Below are positions 53,212 through 62,442 of a stretch of DNA of 64,000 nt, one piece after another (position 1 is the first letter of the stretch; each line of letters starts with the position of its first letter). The translations under genes were made by a program, and so were the position numbers. The DNA is from Leisingera caerulea DSM 24564 (GTDB taxonomy: Bacteria; Pseudomonadota; Alphaproteobacteria; Rhodobacterales; Rhodobacteraceae): positions 921,217 to 985,216 of the forward strand of contig NZ_KI421513.1 in the NCBI RefSeq assembly GCF_000473325.1, in the 5' to 3' direction. The notes beneath the pieces were generated by a model that saw only the letters and a program-made list of their open reading frames with translations, did not search any database and was not told the DNA's origin.

Positions 53212-54402
53212 ATGACAAGGAGCGCCAGAGTTATGCGCCTATTGCCCTTTGCCCTCGCGGTGAGCCTGCTGCCAGCAGCGGCGGCGGCCCAATGCGGCGG
53301 CGGCTTTCAGAATTTCGTCAACCTCTTGAAAGACGAGGCGGTGCAGGCCGGCTATGGCGTCACGACGGTCAATGCCTTCTTTGACGGCACCCGCCAGGAC
53401 CGCCGCGTGCTCAAGGCCGACCGCGCCCAAGGTGTTTTTCAGAAACCCTTCGTCGACTTTTCCCGCCGCCTGATCTCGCAGAGCCGCCTGCAGCGCGGCT
53501 TGCAGATGTCGCAGAAGCACGACAGCACGTTCCAGCGGATCGAGAGCACATATGGCATCAACCGCGGCGTTCTGCTGGCCTTCTGGGCATTCGAGACCGA
53601 CTACGGCGGCTATCAGGGCGATTTCAACACCCGCGACGCGCTGGTGACGCTGGCCCACGACTGCCGCCGCCCTGAGTTGTTCCGGCCGCAGGTCTTTTCT
53701 GCGCTGGAGATGTACCGGCAGGGCAATTTCGACCCCAAGCGCACCACAGGCGCCTGGGCGGGGGAAATCGGCATGGTGCAGATGCTGCCCAGCGACATTC
53801 TGGAACACGGCGTGGATGCCGATGGCGACGGCAAGGTCAGCCTGAAAACCTCTGCCGCCGATGCGCTGATGTCCGGTGCGCGGATGCTGTCGCACCTGGG
53901 CTGGCAGCCCGGGCAGCCCTGGCTGCAGGAAGTCACCATCCCTGAAGGCTTGGACCTGACGCTGTCCGGCACCGCCCGCAAAAAAACCGTGGCCCAATGG
54001 CGCGCGCTCGGCGTTTCAGCGCGTGACGGCAGCCTGCCCGACCCCTCCATGCGTGCCTCCCTTCTGCTGCCGCAAGGGCATAAGGGGCCGGCCTTCCTCG
54101 CTTACCCCAACTTCGATGTCTATTTCGAGTGGAACCAGAGCTTTACCTACGTGCTGACTGCCGCCTATTTCGCCAACCGGCTGGAAGGCGCGGACGTCTA
54201 TAAGGCCGGCCAGCCCGACAGCGGACTGACCGGCACTCAGATGAAGCAGCTGCAACAGAAACTGCAGGCACGCGGCCACAATGTCGGCGATATCGACGGT
54301 ATCCTCGGCGCCCGCACACGGCTTGCCGTGCAGAAAGAGCAGCAACGCCTCGGCCTGCCTGCCGACGCATGGCCCACTCCAGCGCTGCTGAAGAAGCTCT
54401 AA
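53212..54402 (+). CDS. Lytic murein transglycosylase, MltB-like, with peptidoglycan-binding domain
   Basis: 396 aa. A signal peptide ends near AAAAAQ. The catalytic Glu lies in LLAFWAFETDYGGYQG, and AGEIGMVQMLPSDIL follows, giving the family 3 fold that releases anhydro-muropeptides. The last 60 residues are a PG-binding domain (KQLQQKLQARGHNVGDIDGILGARTRLAV). ATG 53212 has GGGAG close before it; ATG 53233 with AAGGAG is an alternative giving a shorter signal. It converges with the gene at 54399 with a 4-base overlap of stops. Confidence 0.9.
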   Translation: MTRSARVMRLLPFALAVSLLPAAAAAQCGGGFQNFVNLLKDEAVQAGYGVTTVNAFFDGTRQDRRVLKADRAQGVFQKPFVDFSRRLISQSRLQRGLQMSQKHDSTFQRIESTYGINRGVLLAFWAFETDYGGYQGDFNTRDALVTLAHDCRRPELFRPQVFSALEMYRQGNFDPKRTTGAWAGEIGMVQMLPSDILEHGVDADGDGKVSLKTSAADALMSGARMLSHLGWQPGQPWLQEVTIPEGLDLTLSGTARKKTVAQWRALGVSARDGSLPDPSMRASLLLPQGHKGPAFLAYPNFDVYFEWNQSFTYVLTAAYFANRLEGADVYKAGQPDSGLTGTQMKQLQQKLQARGHNVGDIDGILGARTRLAVQKEQQRLGLPADAWPTPALLKKL

Positions 54403-54755
54403 CGCACCGGGAACCGCTCGCCCTTCTGGGTGATCAGGATTACCCGGCTTCCGTTGCGGACATACAGATCGCAGCGGCCAAACCCGTTTGGGAAATCCAC
54501 GCAGATACTGCCGTCCCCGGCAATCCGGTACGTGCCCCAGGCGGTGCCGCCGCCATTTTCCCGCGAGTAGGTGTAGGAATAGGCGCCGTCACGGCCATAG
54601 AGCGACTCGCCGCCGTCATAAAAGCGGAAGGACTGCCCCGGCAGCGCCTCCAGCTCGGAGAGCGCAAATGGGGCGTCGCCCGGGCGCAGTTCCCAGTCCG
54701 CGGCTTGGGCTGTGCCCGCTGCCAGGCTTAGAAAAAGGGGCATGATCCATTTCAT
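54399..54755 (-). CDS. Small secreted hypothetical protein
   Basis: 118 aa. MKWIMPLFLSLAAGTAQA is a signal peptide with an AQA-A cleavage site. The mature protein has GQSFRFYDGGESLY, a WGTYRIAGDGSICVDFPNGFGRCDLYV strand region with two Cys, and ends GERFPVR. I recognise no family. A periplasmic beta-sheet protein is the best description. Confidence 0.65.
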   Translation of the reverse strand: MKWIMPLFLSLAAGTAQAADWELRPGDAPFALSELEALPGQSFRFYDGGESLYGRDGAYSYTYSRENGGGTAWGTYRIAGDGSICVDFPNGFGRCDLYVRNGSRVILITQKGERFPVR

Positions 54756-54813
54756 GCCCCTACTCTAGCGTCTGTATTTTGAACCTGCCGTCACGATGCG
54801 GTGACAGCGCCAC

Positions 54814-55281
54814 TTACCAATCGATGAAAGTCTCGAAATCCTGCATCGCCCGGGTCCACAGGCTGACAGCCTGGGCAAAGTCATCCGGGCTCATGCCGTC
54901 ATCGCCAAGGAACAAATCCATTTCGATCCGCGCCGAGCCTTCCTCGGAGATATAGCCGCGGGCAAAGCGGTTTTCATTGTTCCACTCGTTGATCTTGGCC
55001 AGGCGCACGCTGCCATCTGTCTGATATCCCGAGAAAAACTGGATCGCGTTGCAGTTGGTGTTGTTGTCGCAGCCGTAGTAGTAGACCGAGAAGTCATTGC
55101 CGTAATACTCGACCTTGACGTTCGGATCGCCGACGCTGTCAGTGGTCAATTCCACCGTCGCGCCCTCATCCTTAAAGAAATCAGCCACGCTGTCGCCGGT
55201 CGTGGCCACAACATTCTGGGCCGCAGCCGCCCCCGGCAGCATCAGCGCCGCGCAGGCGGCAATTGCCTTGATAATATTCAT
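54814..55281 (-). CDS. YbjN-domain periplasmic protein
   Basis: 155 aa. Signal peptide MNIIKAIAACAALMLPGAAAAQ. The rest matches the YbjN pattern: VADFFKDEGATVELTTDSVGDPNVKVEYYGNDFSVYYYGC in parts VADFFKDEG and VEYYGNDFSVYYYGC, then NCNAIQFFSGY, INEWNNENRFARGYI and a C-terminal helix LWTRAMQDFETFI. The family is tied to stress or motility regulation in enterics, but here it is exported. The smc gene lies 57 bases downstream; no functional link is implied. Confidence 0.75.
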   Translation of the reverse strand: MNIIKAIAACAALMLPGAAAAQNVVATTGDSVADFFKDEGATVELTTDSVGDPNVKVEYYGNDFSVYYYGCDNNTNCNAIQFFSGYQTDGSVRLAKINEWNNENRFARGYISEEGSARIEMDLFLGDDGMSPDDFAQAVSLWTRAMQDFETFIDW

Positions 55282-55338
55282 TCGTGTCTCCACCAATAGT
55301 TTCGCGCGCCCCTGCACCGATCCCCCCGGCGCAGAAAC

Positions 55339-58300
55339 TCAGGCCACCATCGCCTCTGCTTTCTTCAGGTCAACTGAAACCAGCTGGCTGACTCCCTTTT
55401 CCTGCATGGTGACTCCGAAAAGCCGGTCCATCCGCGCCATCGTCACCGCGTGGTGGGTGATGATCAAAAAGCGGGTTTCGGTCTGGCGGCACATCTCGTC
55501 CAAGAGGTCGCAAAAGCGGGTGACGTTTGCGTCGTCCAGCGGCGCGTCGACCTCGTCCAGCACGCAGATCGGGGCCGGGTTCGACAGGAACACCGCAAAG
55601 ATCAGCGCCATCGCGGTCAGCGTCTGCTCGCCGCCCGACAATAGCGACAGGGTCGACAGCTTCTTGCCCGGCGGCTGGCACATGATCTCCAGGCCTGCAT
55701 CCAGCGGGTCGTCGCTTTCGACCATCACCAGGTTGGCCTCGCCGCCGCCGAACAGATGGGTGAACAGCATGGCAAAGCTGTTGTTCACCTGTTCGAACGC
55801 CGTCAGCAGCCGCTCGCGCCCCTCGCGGTTGAGGCTGGCGATACCGTCGCGCAAGGTCTTCACCGCGCCTTCCAGATCCAGCTTTTCGGCGACCAGCGTG
55901 TCGTGCTCCTCCTGCACGCTGCGGGCGTCTTCCTCCGCCCGCAGGTTCACAGCACCCAAAGCATCGCGCTGGCGCTTGTAGCGGTCGACATCCGCCTCCA
56001 GGCTTTCCGAGGCCGGCATTTCGTCCGGCGACACGCCCAGCTTCTCCAGAAGGGCCTGCGGGGTGATCTGCTGCGCCTCAATGATCCGGCCCGCGGCCTG
56101 GGTCACCGCCTCCTTGGCTGCATCGCTGCGCGCCTCGGAGCGCGCCCGTGCTTCGCGGGCCTCGGAGGCCAGACGCTCGCATTCCCGCTCTTTGTGCACC
56201 GCCTCGCGCAGTTCGGCTTCCGCGGCGATCAGGGCTTCTGTGGCCGCAGACTTGCGTGCCTCGGCCTCGGAAATCGCCTCGTTCAGCTCTTCCCGCTTCT
56301 CCGCAATCTCCGCCGGGACCGCATTGGCCTCTTCCAGCTCCTCCTGCGAGGCCTCGCGGCGCTCCGCCAGCTCCTCGATCCGCTGCTTGGCGCTTTCCAG
56401 CCGGTGGCGCCAGCCCGACAGCTCCTTGGTCACCTCCTGCGCGCGCTTGGTGCGCGCCTCGCCCTCACGGCGCAGCTCGTCATGGCTGGAGCGGTGGGTC
56501 AGCATGGTAATCCGCGCGGCTTCGACCGACTGCTTGATCTCCTCGACGGCCCCGCGCGCCTGATCCAGGTCGCCCAGCTCGCCCAAGGCCTTCTGCGCCT
56601 CTTTCAGCTGCAGGCGGGCATTCAGCGCATCTTCCTCATGGCGGGAGACCGCAATGCCGAGTGTCTCCAGTTTGGCCTCCGCGAGGTTGCGGTCCGCCTC
56701 GGCCCGGCTCAGCGCGCGGGCCGCATCGGCCACCCGCTGATCCGCCACCCGTCGCGCCTGGCGGGCGTTCTGGTCGGCCAGCGTCACCTCGTCCAGCTTG
56801 CGCAGCAGCATTTCATGCGCGTCGCGGGCACCATCGGCCTTGGCGCTGACGCGCTCCATGTCCTGCTTCAGCGCTTCCAGCTTGTTGAGCTGCTCCAGCC
56901 GCAGTGCAGCGGCACTCGGCGCATCCTCGGCCCAGGCGCGGTAGCCGTCCCAGCGCCACAGGTCGCCCTCGACTGTCACCAGCCGCTGCCCCGGCTTGAG
57001 CTGCGCCTGCAGCCCGGCGGCAGCATCGCCATCCACCAGCCCGATCTGCGCCACCCGGCGTGACAGCGCCTCCGGCCCGGAGACAAACAACGCCAACGGC
57101 TGCACGCCGTCCGGCAGCGCCGCATCGTGGTCATAACCCGGCAGCAAGACCCAGCCAGTCGGCCCGTCCGCCTCTGCCAGCGGCGCCCGCAGGTCATCGG
57201 CCAGCGCCGCCCCCAGCGCCTTCTCGTATCCTGGCGCCACGGTCAGCTCATCCAGGATCTGGCCGCCCTCGGCGGTGTCGCGCTCCACCAGCTTGGCCAG
57301 CGCGGTGACCTCGGCACGCAGCGCGCCGAGCTCGCCTTCGGCCTCGGACCGCTGGGAGCGTGCTTCTGCCTCGAGGCTCTGGGTCTCCGTCCGCAGCTCG
57401 TCCGCGGCAGCCAGCGCCTCTTCGGCCGCCTCAGAGGCCTCGCGGGCCTCCTCCTCGGCCGTCACAGCGGCTTCGAACCTCTCTGCCGCAAGCTCCAGAG
57501 CCTTCTGTGCCTCGCCCTGCGCGGCGCGGGCTTTCTCCGCCTCGCCCTCAGAGCGGCCAAGCGCCCGCTGGCAGTCCTCGACCGCGCGCCGTGCGGACTG
57601 GTGCCGGGCCGCCAGGCGGGCGACATCCTCGGTCACCTGCGACAGGTGTTCCTCGCGCGCCTGCAGGATCGAGCCCGCATCGCGCGCCAGCTCCGCCACC
57701 TCGGCCAGCCGGCCGTCGTGCCCCTCGCCGGCCTTGGACAGCTCGCGCTGCTCCCATTCCAGCCGCTCGATGGTTTGACCGGCGTCGTTGTTCAGCCCGG
57801 ACTCGCGTTCGATGTCATTGCCCAGCTGGAGAATCCGGCTGCTAAGCCGCTCAATGGCCTGGCGCGCCTGCGCCTCCTGATCGCTCAGGGAATCCCGCTG
57901 CACCACCAGCCGCTGCAGAACGGCGGCAGCAATCGCCTCCTCCTCGCGCAGAGGAGGCAGTTTTTCCTCAAACGTGCCGCGCTGCGCCGCCGCCGCGCGC
58001 ACCAGCGCCTCAGCCTTTGACGCATGTTCGACCCGCACCCGCAGCTCATCCTCGGCCGTCAGCCGGGCCTCATCAGCCTCGCGCCAGCGTCGGTACAGAA
58101 GCATCCCCTCAGACAGCCGCAGCTTTTCGCCGATCTCGCGGTAGCGCTGCGCCTGGCGCGCCTGCTTGGCCAGCTGCGACAGCTGTGCCGCCAGCTGTTC
58201 AATCACATCGTCGACGCGCAGCAGGTTCGCCTCGGTATTCTTCAGCTTCAGTTCCGCCTCATGACGGCGCTGATAGAGGCCGGAAATCCCCGCAGCCTCT

Positions 58301-58794
58301 TCCAGAATGCGGCGGCGCGCCTTGGGCTTGGCGTTGATCAGCTCGGCAATCTGCCCCTGCCGGACCAGCGCCGGCGAATGCGCCCCTGTGGAGGCATCGG
58401 CAAACAGCATCTGCACATCGCGCGCCCGCACGTCCTTGCCGTTGGACTTATAGGCGCTGCCGACATCGCGGGTGATCCGGCGCACGATCTCCAAAAGGTC
58501 GCTGTCGTTGAACCCGGAGGGCGCCAGCCGTTCCGAGTTGTCGATCTGCAGGCTCACCTCGGCAAAGTTGCGCGCGGGCCGTGACGAGGTGCCGGCAAAG
58601 ATCACATCTTCCATGCCGCCGCCGCGCATCGCCTTGGCGCGGGTCTCGCCCATCACCCAGCGCAATGCCTCCAGAAGATTGGATTTGCCGCAGCCGTTTG
58701 GACCCACAACCCCGGTCAGCCCATCGGCAATGACCAGTTCGGTAGGATCAACAAAGCTTTTGAAGCCGTTCAGCCTGAGCTTGGAAAACCGCAA
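55339..58794 (-). CDS. smc: Chromosome segregation protein SMC
   Basis: 1151 aa. Walker A is GPNGCGKSNLLEALRW near residue 32, followed by long coiled coil, a central hinge (about 490-640, with LDELTVAPGYEKALGAALADDLRAPL in parts), a return coil and a C-terminal head with LSLLSGGEQTLTAMALIFAVF (ABC signature) and VLDEVDAPLDDANV (Walker B). The full condensin architecture is intact. With ScpA and ScpB, encoded elsewhere, it compacts chromosomes. Confidence 0.96.
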   Translation of the reverse strand: MRFSKLRLNGFKSFVDPTELVIADGLTGVVGPNGCGKSNLLEALRWVMGETRAKAMRGGGMEDVIFAGTSSRPARNFAEVSLQIDNSERLAPSGFNDSDLLEIVRRITRDVGSAYKSNGKDVRARDVQMLFADASTGAHSPALVRQGQIAELINAKPKARRRILEEAAGISGLYQRRHEAELKLKNTEANLLRVDDVIEQLAAQLSQLAKQARQAQRYREIGEKLRLSEGMLLYRRWREADEARLTAEDELRVRVEHASKAEALVRAAAAQRGTFEEKLPPLREEEAIAAAVLQRLVVQRDSLSDQEAQARQAIERLSSRILQLGNDIERESGLNNDAGQTIERLEWEQRELSKAGEGHDGRLAEVAELARDAGSILQAREEHLSQVTEDVARLAARHQSARRAVEDCQRALGRSEGEAEKARAAQGEAQKALELAAERFEAAVTAEEEAREASEAAEEALAAADELRTETQSLEAEARSQRSEAEGELGALRAEVTALAKLVERDTAEGGQILDELTVAPGYEKALGAALADDLRAPLAEADGPTGWVLLPGYDHDAALPDGVQPLALFVSGPEALSRRVAQIGLVDGDAAAGLQAQLKPGQRLVTVEGDLWRWDGYRAWAEDAPSAAALRLEQLNKLEALKQDMERVSAKADGARDAHEMLLRKLDEVTLADQNARQARRVADQRVADAARALSRAEADRNLAEAKLETLGIAVSRHEEDALNARLQLKEAQKALGELGDLDQARGAVEEIKQSVEAARITMLTHRSSHDELRREGEARTKRAQEVTKELSGWRHRLESAKQRIEELAERREASQEELEEANAVPAEIAEKREELNEAISEAEARKSAATEALIAAEAELREAVHKERECERLASEAREARARSEARSDAAKEAVTQAAGRIIEAQQITPQALLEKLGVSPDEMPASESLEADVDRYKRQRDALGAVNLRAEEDARSVQEEHDTLVAEKLDLEGAVKTLRDGIASLNREGRERLLTAFEQVNNSFAMLFTHLFGGGEANLVMVESDDPLDAGLEIMCQPPGKKLSTLSLLSGGEQTLTAMALIFAVFLSNPAPICVLDEVDAPLDDANVTRFCDLLDEMCRQTETRFLIITHHAVTMARMDRLFGVTMQEKGVSQLVSVDLKKAEAMVA

Positions 58795-58959
58795 AGCTGC
58801 CCCTTCGTGATTCCGTATCGAGAAAGTTCAGCGGGTCTTATCGCGTGTGTCAACGCTCCGCACCCCCAAATCGGGGCAGGAACGTTTCAATTCACACTAT
58901 ATCTTGTGGATAACCTGCAAGATCCGGCGGTGTTTTGCCAAGCCGGAGCCGTTTGGCAG

Positions 58960-60168
58960 TCAGACAGACCGCAACAACCGTCCCAGCCGGGCGATCCCGT
59001 CCTCAATCGCTGCATGGTTGGAGTTGGAAAAGCTCAGCCGGATCGTGTTCTGGCCGCTGCCATCGGCAAAAAACGCCTGCCCGGGAACAAAGGCCACCTT
59101 CTCCGTCTCCAGCGACCGTGCCAGCAGGTCCGCCCCGTTCATGCCTTCCGGCAACGTCACCCAGACAAACATTCCGCCCTCAGGCCGGGTCCAATCCACG
59201 CCTTCCGGCATGTGTTCCTCCAGGGCCGCCAGCATCACATCCCGGCGGCGCTGATAGACAGCGCGCAGCTGCTCCACGTGTGCGTCGAAACAGGTTTCTG
59301 CAACGCCATGCACCGCCATCTGGTTGATGGTCGACGTGTGCAGGTCCGCCGCCTGCTTCAGCAGCACCATCTGCGAGATCACCGGCTTTGCCGCTACCGC
59401 CCAGCCGATCCGCAGCCCGGGCGCCAACGTCTTGCTGAAGGTGCCGCAATAGACCGTCCGGCAGTCCTCGATCGAGCCCTTCTGCTCCAGTTCCAGCGCC
59501 AGCACCGGCGGCACCGGCTCGCCGTCAAAGCGCAGCGACTGATAGGCGGCGTCCTCAATAATGGCACAGTCCAGCGTGTCCGCCAGTTCTAGCAGCCGCA
59601 GCCGCCCGGTGCGATCCAGCGTTTCCCCGGTCGGGTTGGCAAAGTCCGGCGACAGATAGGCAAATTTCACCGCACTTCCCGCCGCAGCCGCGCCCTCGGC
59701 ATAGCTTTCCGCCGTTCGGTTGCCTTTCAGCGACAACCGGTCATACCGCGGTTCATAGGCGTTGAAAGCCGCCAGCGCCCCAAGGTACGTCGGCCAGCCC
59801 ACCAGCGCGGTGTCGCCCGGCGACAGAAACAGCTTGCCCAGGTAGTCCAGAGCCTGCTGGGAGCCGGAGGTGATCAGCACATTCTCCGCCTCGCAGACAA
59901 TCCCGATCGTCGCCATCTCCCGCACAATCCATTTGCGCAGCGGCAGGTAGCCCTCGCTCACCGAATATTGCAGCGCCAGCGCCTGACGCTCCGGCGTTAG
60001 CGCGGCCTGAAAGGCTTCGGCGAATCCATCCGCCGGAAACAACGCCGGATCCGGGATGCCGCCGGCAAAGGAGATGATGTCCGGCTGATCCAGCAGCTTC
60101 AGCAGCTCGCGGATTTCCGACGCCTTCATCCGCGCATTGCGGGTGGCAAAGATCTGGTTCAGCTGCAT
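58960..60168 (-). CDS. PLP-dependent aminotransferase (fold type I, 2-aminoadipate/MocR-like)
   Basis: 402 aa. DIISFAGGIPDPALFP at the start, LITSGSQQALDYLGKLF, PDFANPTGETL and the PLP lysine in CGTFSKTLAPGLRIGW put it with LysN/KAT-type aminotransferases that handle long or aromatic amino acids. The start ATG 60168 has GAGGAGAG upstream; an in-frame ATG 6 codons earlier is less well placed. It is divergent from a FadR-type regulator and an inverted repeat at 60221-60235 lies upstream, so it is probably that regulator's target. Confidence 0.87.
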   Translation of the reverse strand: MQLNQIFATRNARMKASEIRELLKLLDQPDIISFAGGIPDPALFPADGFAEAFQAALTPERQALALQYSVSEGYLPLRKWIVREMATIGIVCEAENVLITSGSQQALDYLGKLFLSPGDTALVGWPTYLGALAAFNAYEPRYDRLSLKGNRTAESYAEGAAAAGSAVKFAYLSPDFANPTGETLDRTGRLRLLELADTLDCAIIEDAAYQSLRFDGEPVPPVLALELEQKGSIEDCRTVYCGTFSKTLAPGLRIGWAVAAKPVISQMVLLKQAADLHTSTINQMAVHGVAETCFDAHVEQLRAVYQRRRDVMLAALEEHMPEGVDWTRPEGGMFVWVTLPEGMNGADLLARSLETEKVAFVPGQAFFADGSGQNTIRLSFSNSNHAAIEDGIARLGRLLRSV

Positions 60169-60220
60169 GCCTCTCTCCTCGCGCATGATCTAGGACCACG
60201 GTAGGAGAGTGCAAAACAAA

Positions 60221-60235
60221 GTCAACAAAGCTGAC
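60221..60235. promoter_or_regulatory. Candidate operator, aminotransferase side
   Basis: GTCA-N7-TGAC (GTCAACAAAGCTGAC), centred 60 bases upstream of the aminotransferase ATG. The same half sites and spacing recur at 60290-60308, which makes both stronger candidates for binding by the regulator encoded at 60327. Confidence 0.55.
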
Positions 60236-60289
60236 CTTTTGTTACAGCCATCGTGATCCCTGCCCGCCCTTGCAGCCGCCCCTTGCGCG

Positions 60290-60308
60290 TGGTCATATGT
60301 TTTGACCA
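60290..60308. promoter_or_regulatory. Candidate operator, regulator side
   Basis: TGGTCA-TATGTTT-TGACCA, a perfect 6-base inverted repeat with a 7-base centre, ending 18 bases before the regulator ATG. It fits autoregulation. Its core GTCA-N7-TGAC equals the site at 60221-60235; the centres are 71 bases apart. Confidence 0.65.
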
Positions 60309-60326
60309 ATTCAGCAGAGCGCCAAG

Positions 60327-61097
60327 ATGCCCTTCCAAAAAGTCCAGCCCGAGAAACTCTCCGCCTCCGTCGTCAAGCAGATCGAGCAGCTGATCCTGCG
60401 CGGTATTCTGTCGCCTGGCGAACGGCTGCCTGCTGAACGGGAACTGGCGGAACGCCTGGGCGTCTCCCGCCCCTCCTTGCGCGACGCCATCGGCGAGTTG
60501 CAGGCGCGCGGCCTGCTGGCGTCCAAGGCCGGCTCCGGCGTGTTTGTGGCGGATGTTCTGGGCTCCGCATTCTCGCCTGCCCTGATCCAGCTCTTCGCCA
60601 CCCATGACGAGGCGGTGTTCGACTACCTCTCCTTCCGCCGCGACATGGAGGGCCTCGCCGCCGAACGCGCCGCCCGCTTTGGGTCCGACTATGACCTGCA
60701 GGTGATCCAGGCAATCTTTGAAAAGATGGAGGCGGCCGGCAACCCGGCGACCTCCGAGGAAGCCGCCAAGCTCGACGCCCAGTTCCACTCCGCCATCATG
60801 GACGCCAGCCACAACGTGATCATGCTGCACATGATGCGCTCGATGTTCGATCTCCTGCGCGAAGGCGTTTTCTACAACCGCCGCATCATGTTCCAGCAAC
60901 ACACCACCTATGAGGCACTTCTGGAACAGCACCGCGCCATAAACGCCGCCCTGCAGGCCCGAGACCCGCAGGCCGCGCGCACCGCGGTCGAGGCGCATCT
61001 GGACTATGTGAAACAGGCCCTCACCGACCACCAGCGCGCTGAGCGCAACGCCGAAGTGGCCCGGCAGCGGCTGGAGCATGAGACCGGGAAGGGATGA
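60327..61097 (+). CDS. GntR family transcriptional regulator, FadR (FCD) subfamily
   Basis: 256 aa. The winged helix spans residues 10-75, with LILRGILSPGERLPAERELAERLGVSRPSLRDAIGELQARGLL cut here to its marks GERLPAEREL and GVSRPSLRDAI. The C-terminal FCD domain has the metal-binding pattern Asp/His in DAQFHSAIMDASHN and His in LLEQHRAINAAL. PdhR or LldR-like in general shape, but the ligand is unknown. The divergent aminotransferase and two matching operators suggest amino-acid catabolism control. Confidence 0.9.
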   Translation: MPFQKVQPEKLSASVVKQIEQLILRGILSPGERLPAERELAERLGVSRPSLRDAIGELQARGLLASKAGSGVFVADVLGSAFSPALIQLFATHDEAVFDYLSFRRDMEGLAAERAARFGSDYDLQVIQAIFEKMEAAGNPATSEEAAKLDAQFHSAIMDASHNVIMLHMMRSMFDLLREGVFYNRRIMFQQHTTYEALLEQHRAINAALQARDPQAARTAVEAHLDYVKQALTDHQRAERNAEVARQRLEHETGKG

Positions 61098-61102
61098 AAC
61101 CC

Positions 61103-61170
61103 CACGGTGGGCAGATTGCCCGCCCTGCAACTGCGCTTACCCGGTAGGGTGGGCGATTCCGCCCACCGTG
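61103..61170. repeat. Long-range inverted repeat between gntR and atp operon
   Basis: CACGGTGGGC (61103-61112) and GCCCACCGTG (61161-61170) are perfect complements, and the inner GGGCAGATTGCCC and GGGCGATTCCGCCC form their own smaller hairpins. This two-lobed form recalls intergenic palindromic units common in Rhodobacteraceae. Confidence 0.6.
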
Positions 61171-61184
61171 CCCGCAGCCACAAC

Positions 61185-61216
61185 AAAAAACCCGGCCACT
61201 CGGACCGGGTTCTTTT
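61185..61216. terminator. Bidirectional terminator between gntR and atpF
   Basis: AACCCGG-(9)-CCGGGTT, with TCTTTT after it on the plus strand and TTTTTTG on the minus strand. It can end both the gntR and the atp operon transcripts. Confidence 0.85.
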
Positions 61217-61240
61217 AACTTGCCTGTATCAGCTCAAGGC

Positions 61241-61801
61241 TTAGTGCAGCTTGGCGTCCACATCCGCGATGGCGGCGTCGATCAGCTTGTTGGCCTCGGC
61301 GGCGGTCATCTGCTTGGAGATCACCTGATCCGCAGCCGCAACAGCAATCGAGATCGCCTGGTCGCGCACTTCCTTCACAGCCGAAGCTTCCGCCGAAGCG
61401 ATCTGCTCCTCGGCAGCCGCCAGACGGCGGGCGATGGAGGTTTCCAGATCCGCCTTAGCAACGTCCGCTGCACGGGCAGCCTCGTCACGGGCGGCAACAA
61501 CAATCTGATCGGCCTGGGCCTGAACTTCCTGCTGCTTGCGCTCATAAGACGCCAGGATGGTCTGGGCCTCCTCACGCAGCGCGCGGGCTTCGTCCAGTTC
61601 CTTCTGGATGGCCTCGGCACGGTTGTCCAGCTGGTTGCCCAGCAGGCCCGGCACCTTGGCCAGCAGCAGGATGCCGACGAACAGAAGGAAAGCCAGCAGA
61701 ACAACGAAATCGGTGTTGCCCAGCGACAGGAACGGGCCTTCTGCCGCCAGCGCCGGGCCGGCTGCGCCAAAGGTCAGGGCAAGGGCGAGAATATTGCGCA
61801 T
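61241..61801 (-). CDS. atpF: ATP synthase F0 subunit b
   Basis: 186 aa. One N-terminal hydrophobic segment (about 5-45, including a leader-like start ending AALAA) then a long amphipathic coiled coil (LDNRAEAIQKELDEARALREEAQ). It forms the peripheral stalk with subunit b'. The ATG 61801 lies 4 bases after the b' stop. It is the last gene of this F0 operon; the F1 genes are elsewhere, as is usual in Rhodobacterales. Confidence 0.95.
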   Translation of the reverse strand: MRNILALALTFGAAGPALAAEGPFLSLGNTDFVVLLAFLLFVGILLLAKVPGLLGNQLDNRAEAIQKELDEARALREEAQTILASYERKQQEVQAQADQIVVAARDEAARAADVAKADLETSIARRLAAAEEQIASAEASAVKEVRDQAISIAVAAADQVISKQMTAAEANKLIDAAIADVDAKLH

Positions 61802-61805
61802 GTCC

Positions 61806-62354
61806 TTATCCTTTCGTCCGCTGTGCAACTGCCGAAGCAATTGCGTCTTTGTCTGCCGAACCGCCCAGCGCGGTCACCAGCGCCTCTGCGGTTTCGGTGG
61901 CAACAGCCTTCACGCTTTCCAGCGCGCCGGCCTTGATTTCGGCGATCGCCTTTTCGGACTCGGCGGCCTTGGCAGCGATCTGCTCGTCTGCTTTGGCGAT
62001 GGCCTCGTCCAGCCCGGCCTGGATTTCTGCACGGGTCTCAGCAGCGATGCGCTGAGCTTCCGCACGGGCATCCGCCAGAGCTTTGTTATATGCGTTTTCG
62101 GCCTCGACAGCCTTGGCTTTCAGGTCTTCAGCCGCGGCGAGGTCGTTGGTGATGGTCCCCTGACGCTCGGCCAGCACCGCAGAGATGCGGGGCAGCGCGA
62201 CGCGCGACAGAATGAGGTAGATCACGACCAGGGCGACCACGAGCCAGAAGATCTGGTTCCCGAAGGTCGAGAAGTCCAGCTGCGGCATGCCCGGAGCAGA
62301 CCCGTGCGCTGCGTCTGCGGCGCCGTGTGCTGCGTCTTGCGTATTAGATGCCAT
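61806..62354 (-). CDS. atpF': ATP synthase F0 subunit b'
   Basis: 182 aa, paralogue of b found in photosynthetic and related alphaproteobacteria. The cytosolic-side N-terminus of about 28 residues is followed by the membrane helix [22 protein letters not shown] (residues 34-55) and a coiled coil with Ala/Glu repeats. It pairs with b in a heterodimer stalk. 88 bases separate it from atpE. Confidence 0.95.
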   Translation of the reverse strand: MASNTQDAAHGAADAAHGSAPGMPQLDFSTFGNQIFWLVVALVVIYLILSRVALPRISAVLAERQGTITNDLAAAEDLKAKAVEAENAYNKALADARAEAQRIAAETRAEIQAGLDEAIAKADEQIAAKAAESEKAIAEIKAGALESVKAVATETAEALVTALGGSADKDAIASAVAQRTKG

Positions 62355-62442
62355 GTCGTCCTCCTTGGGAACTTGCCGTTACACCGGGCAGCGCAGGGTT
62401 TTGCCGCACTGCCCGGCCGTAAGGAAATAGGTTCCTAAGGTC

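Noticed and set aside
55756..57063. 435-codon plus-strand frame opposite smc
   Set aside because: Arises from the coiled-coil codon bias of smc, with low-complexity Leu/Arg composition and no initiation signal.
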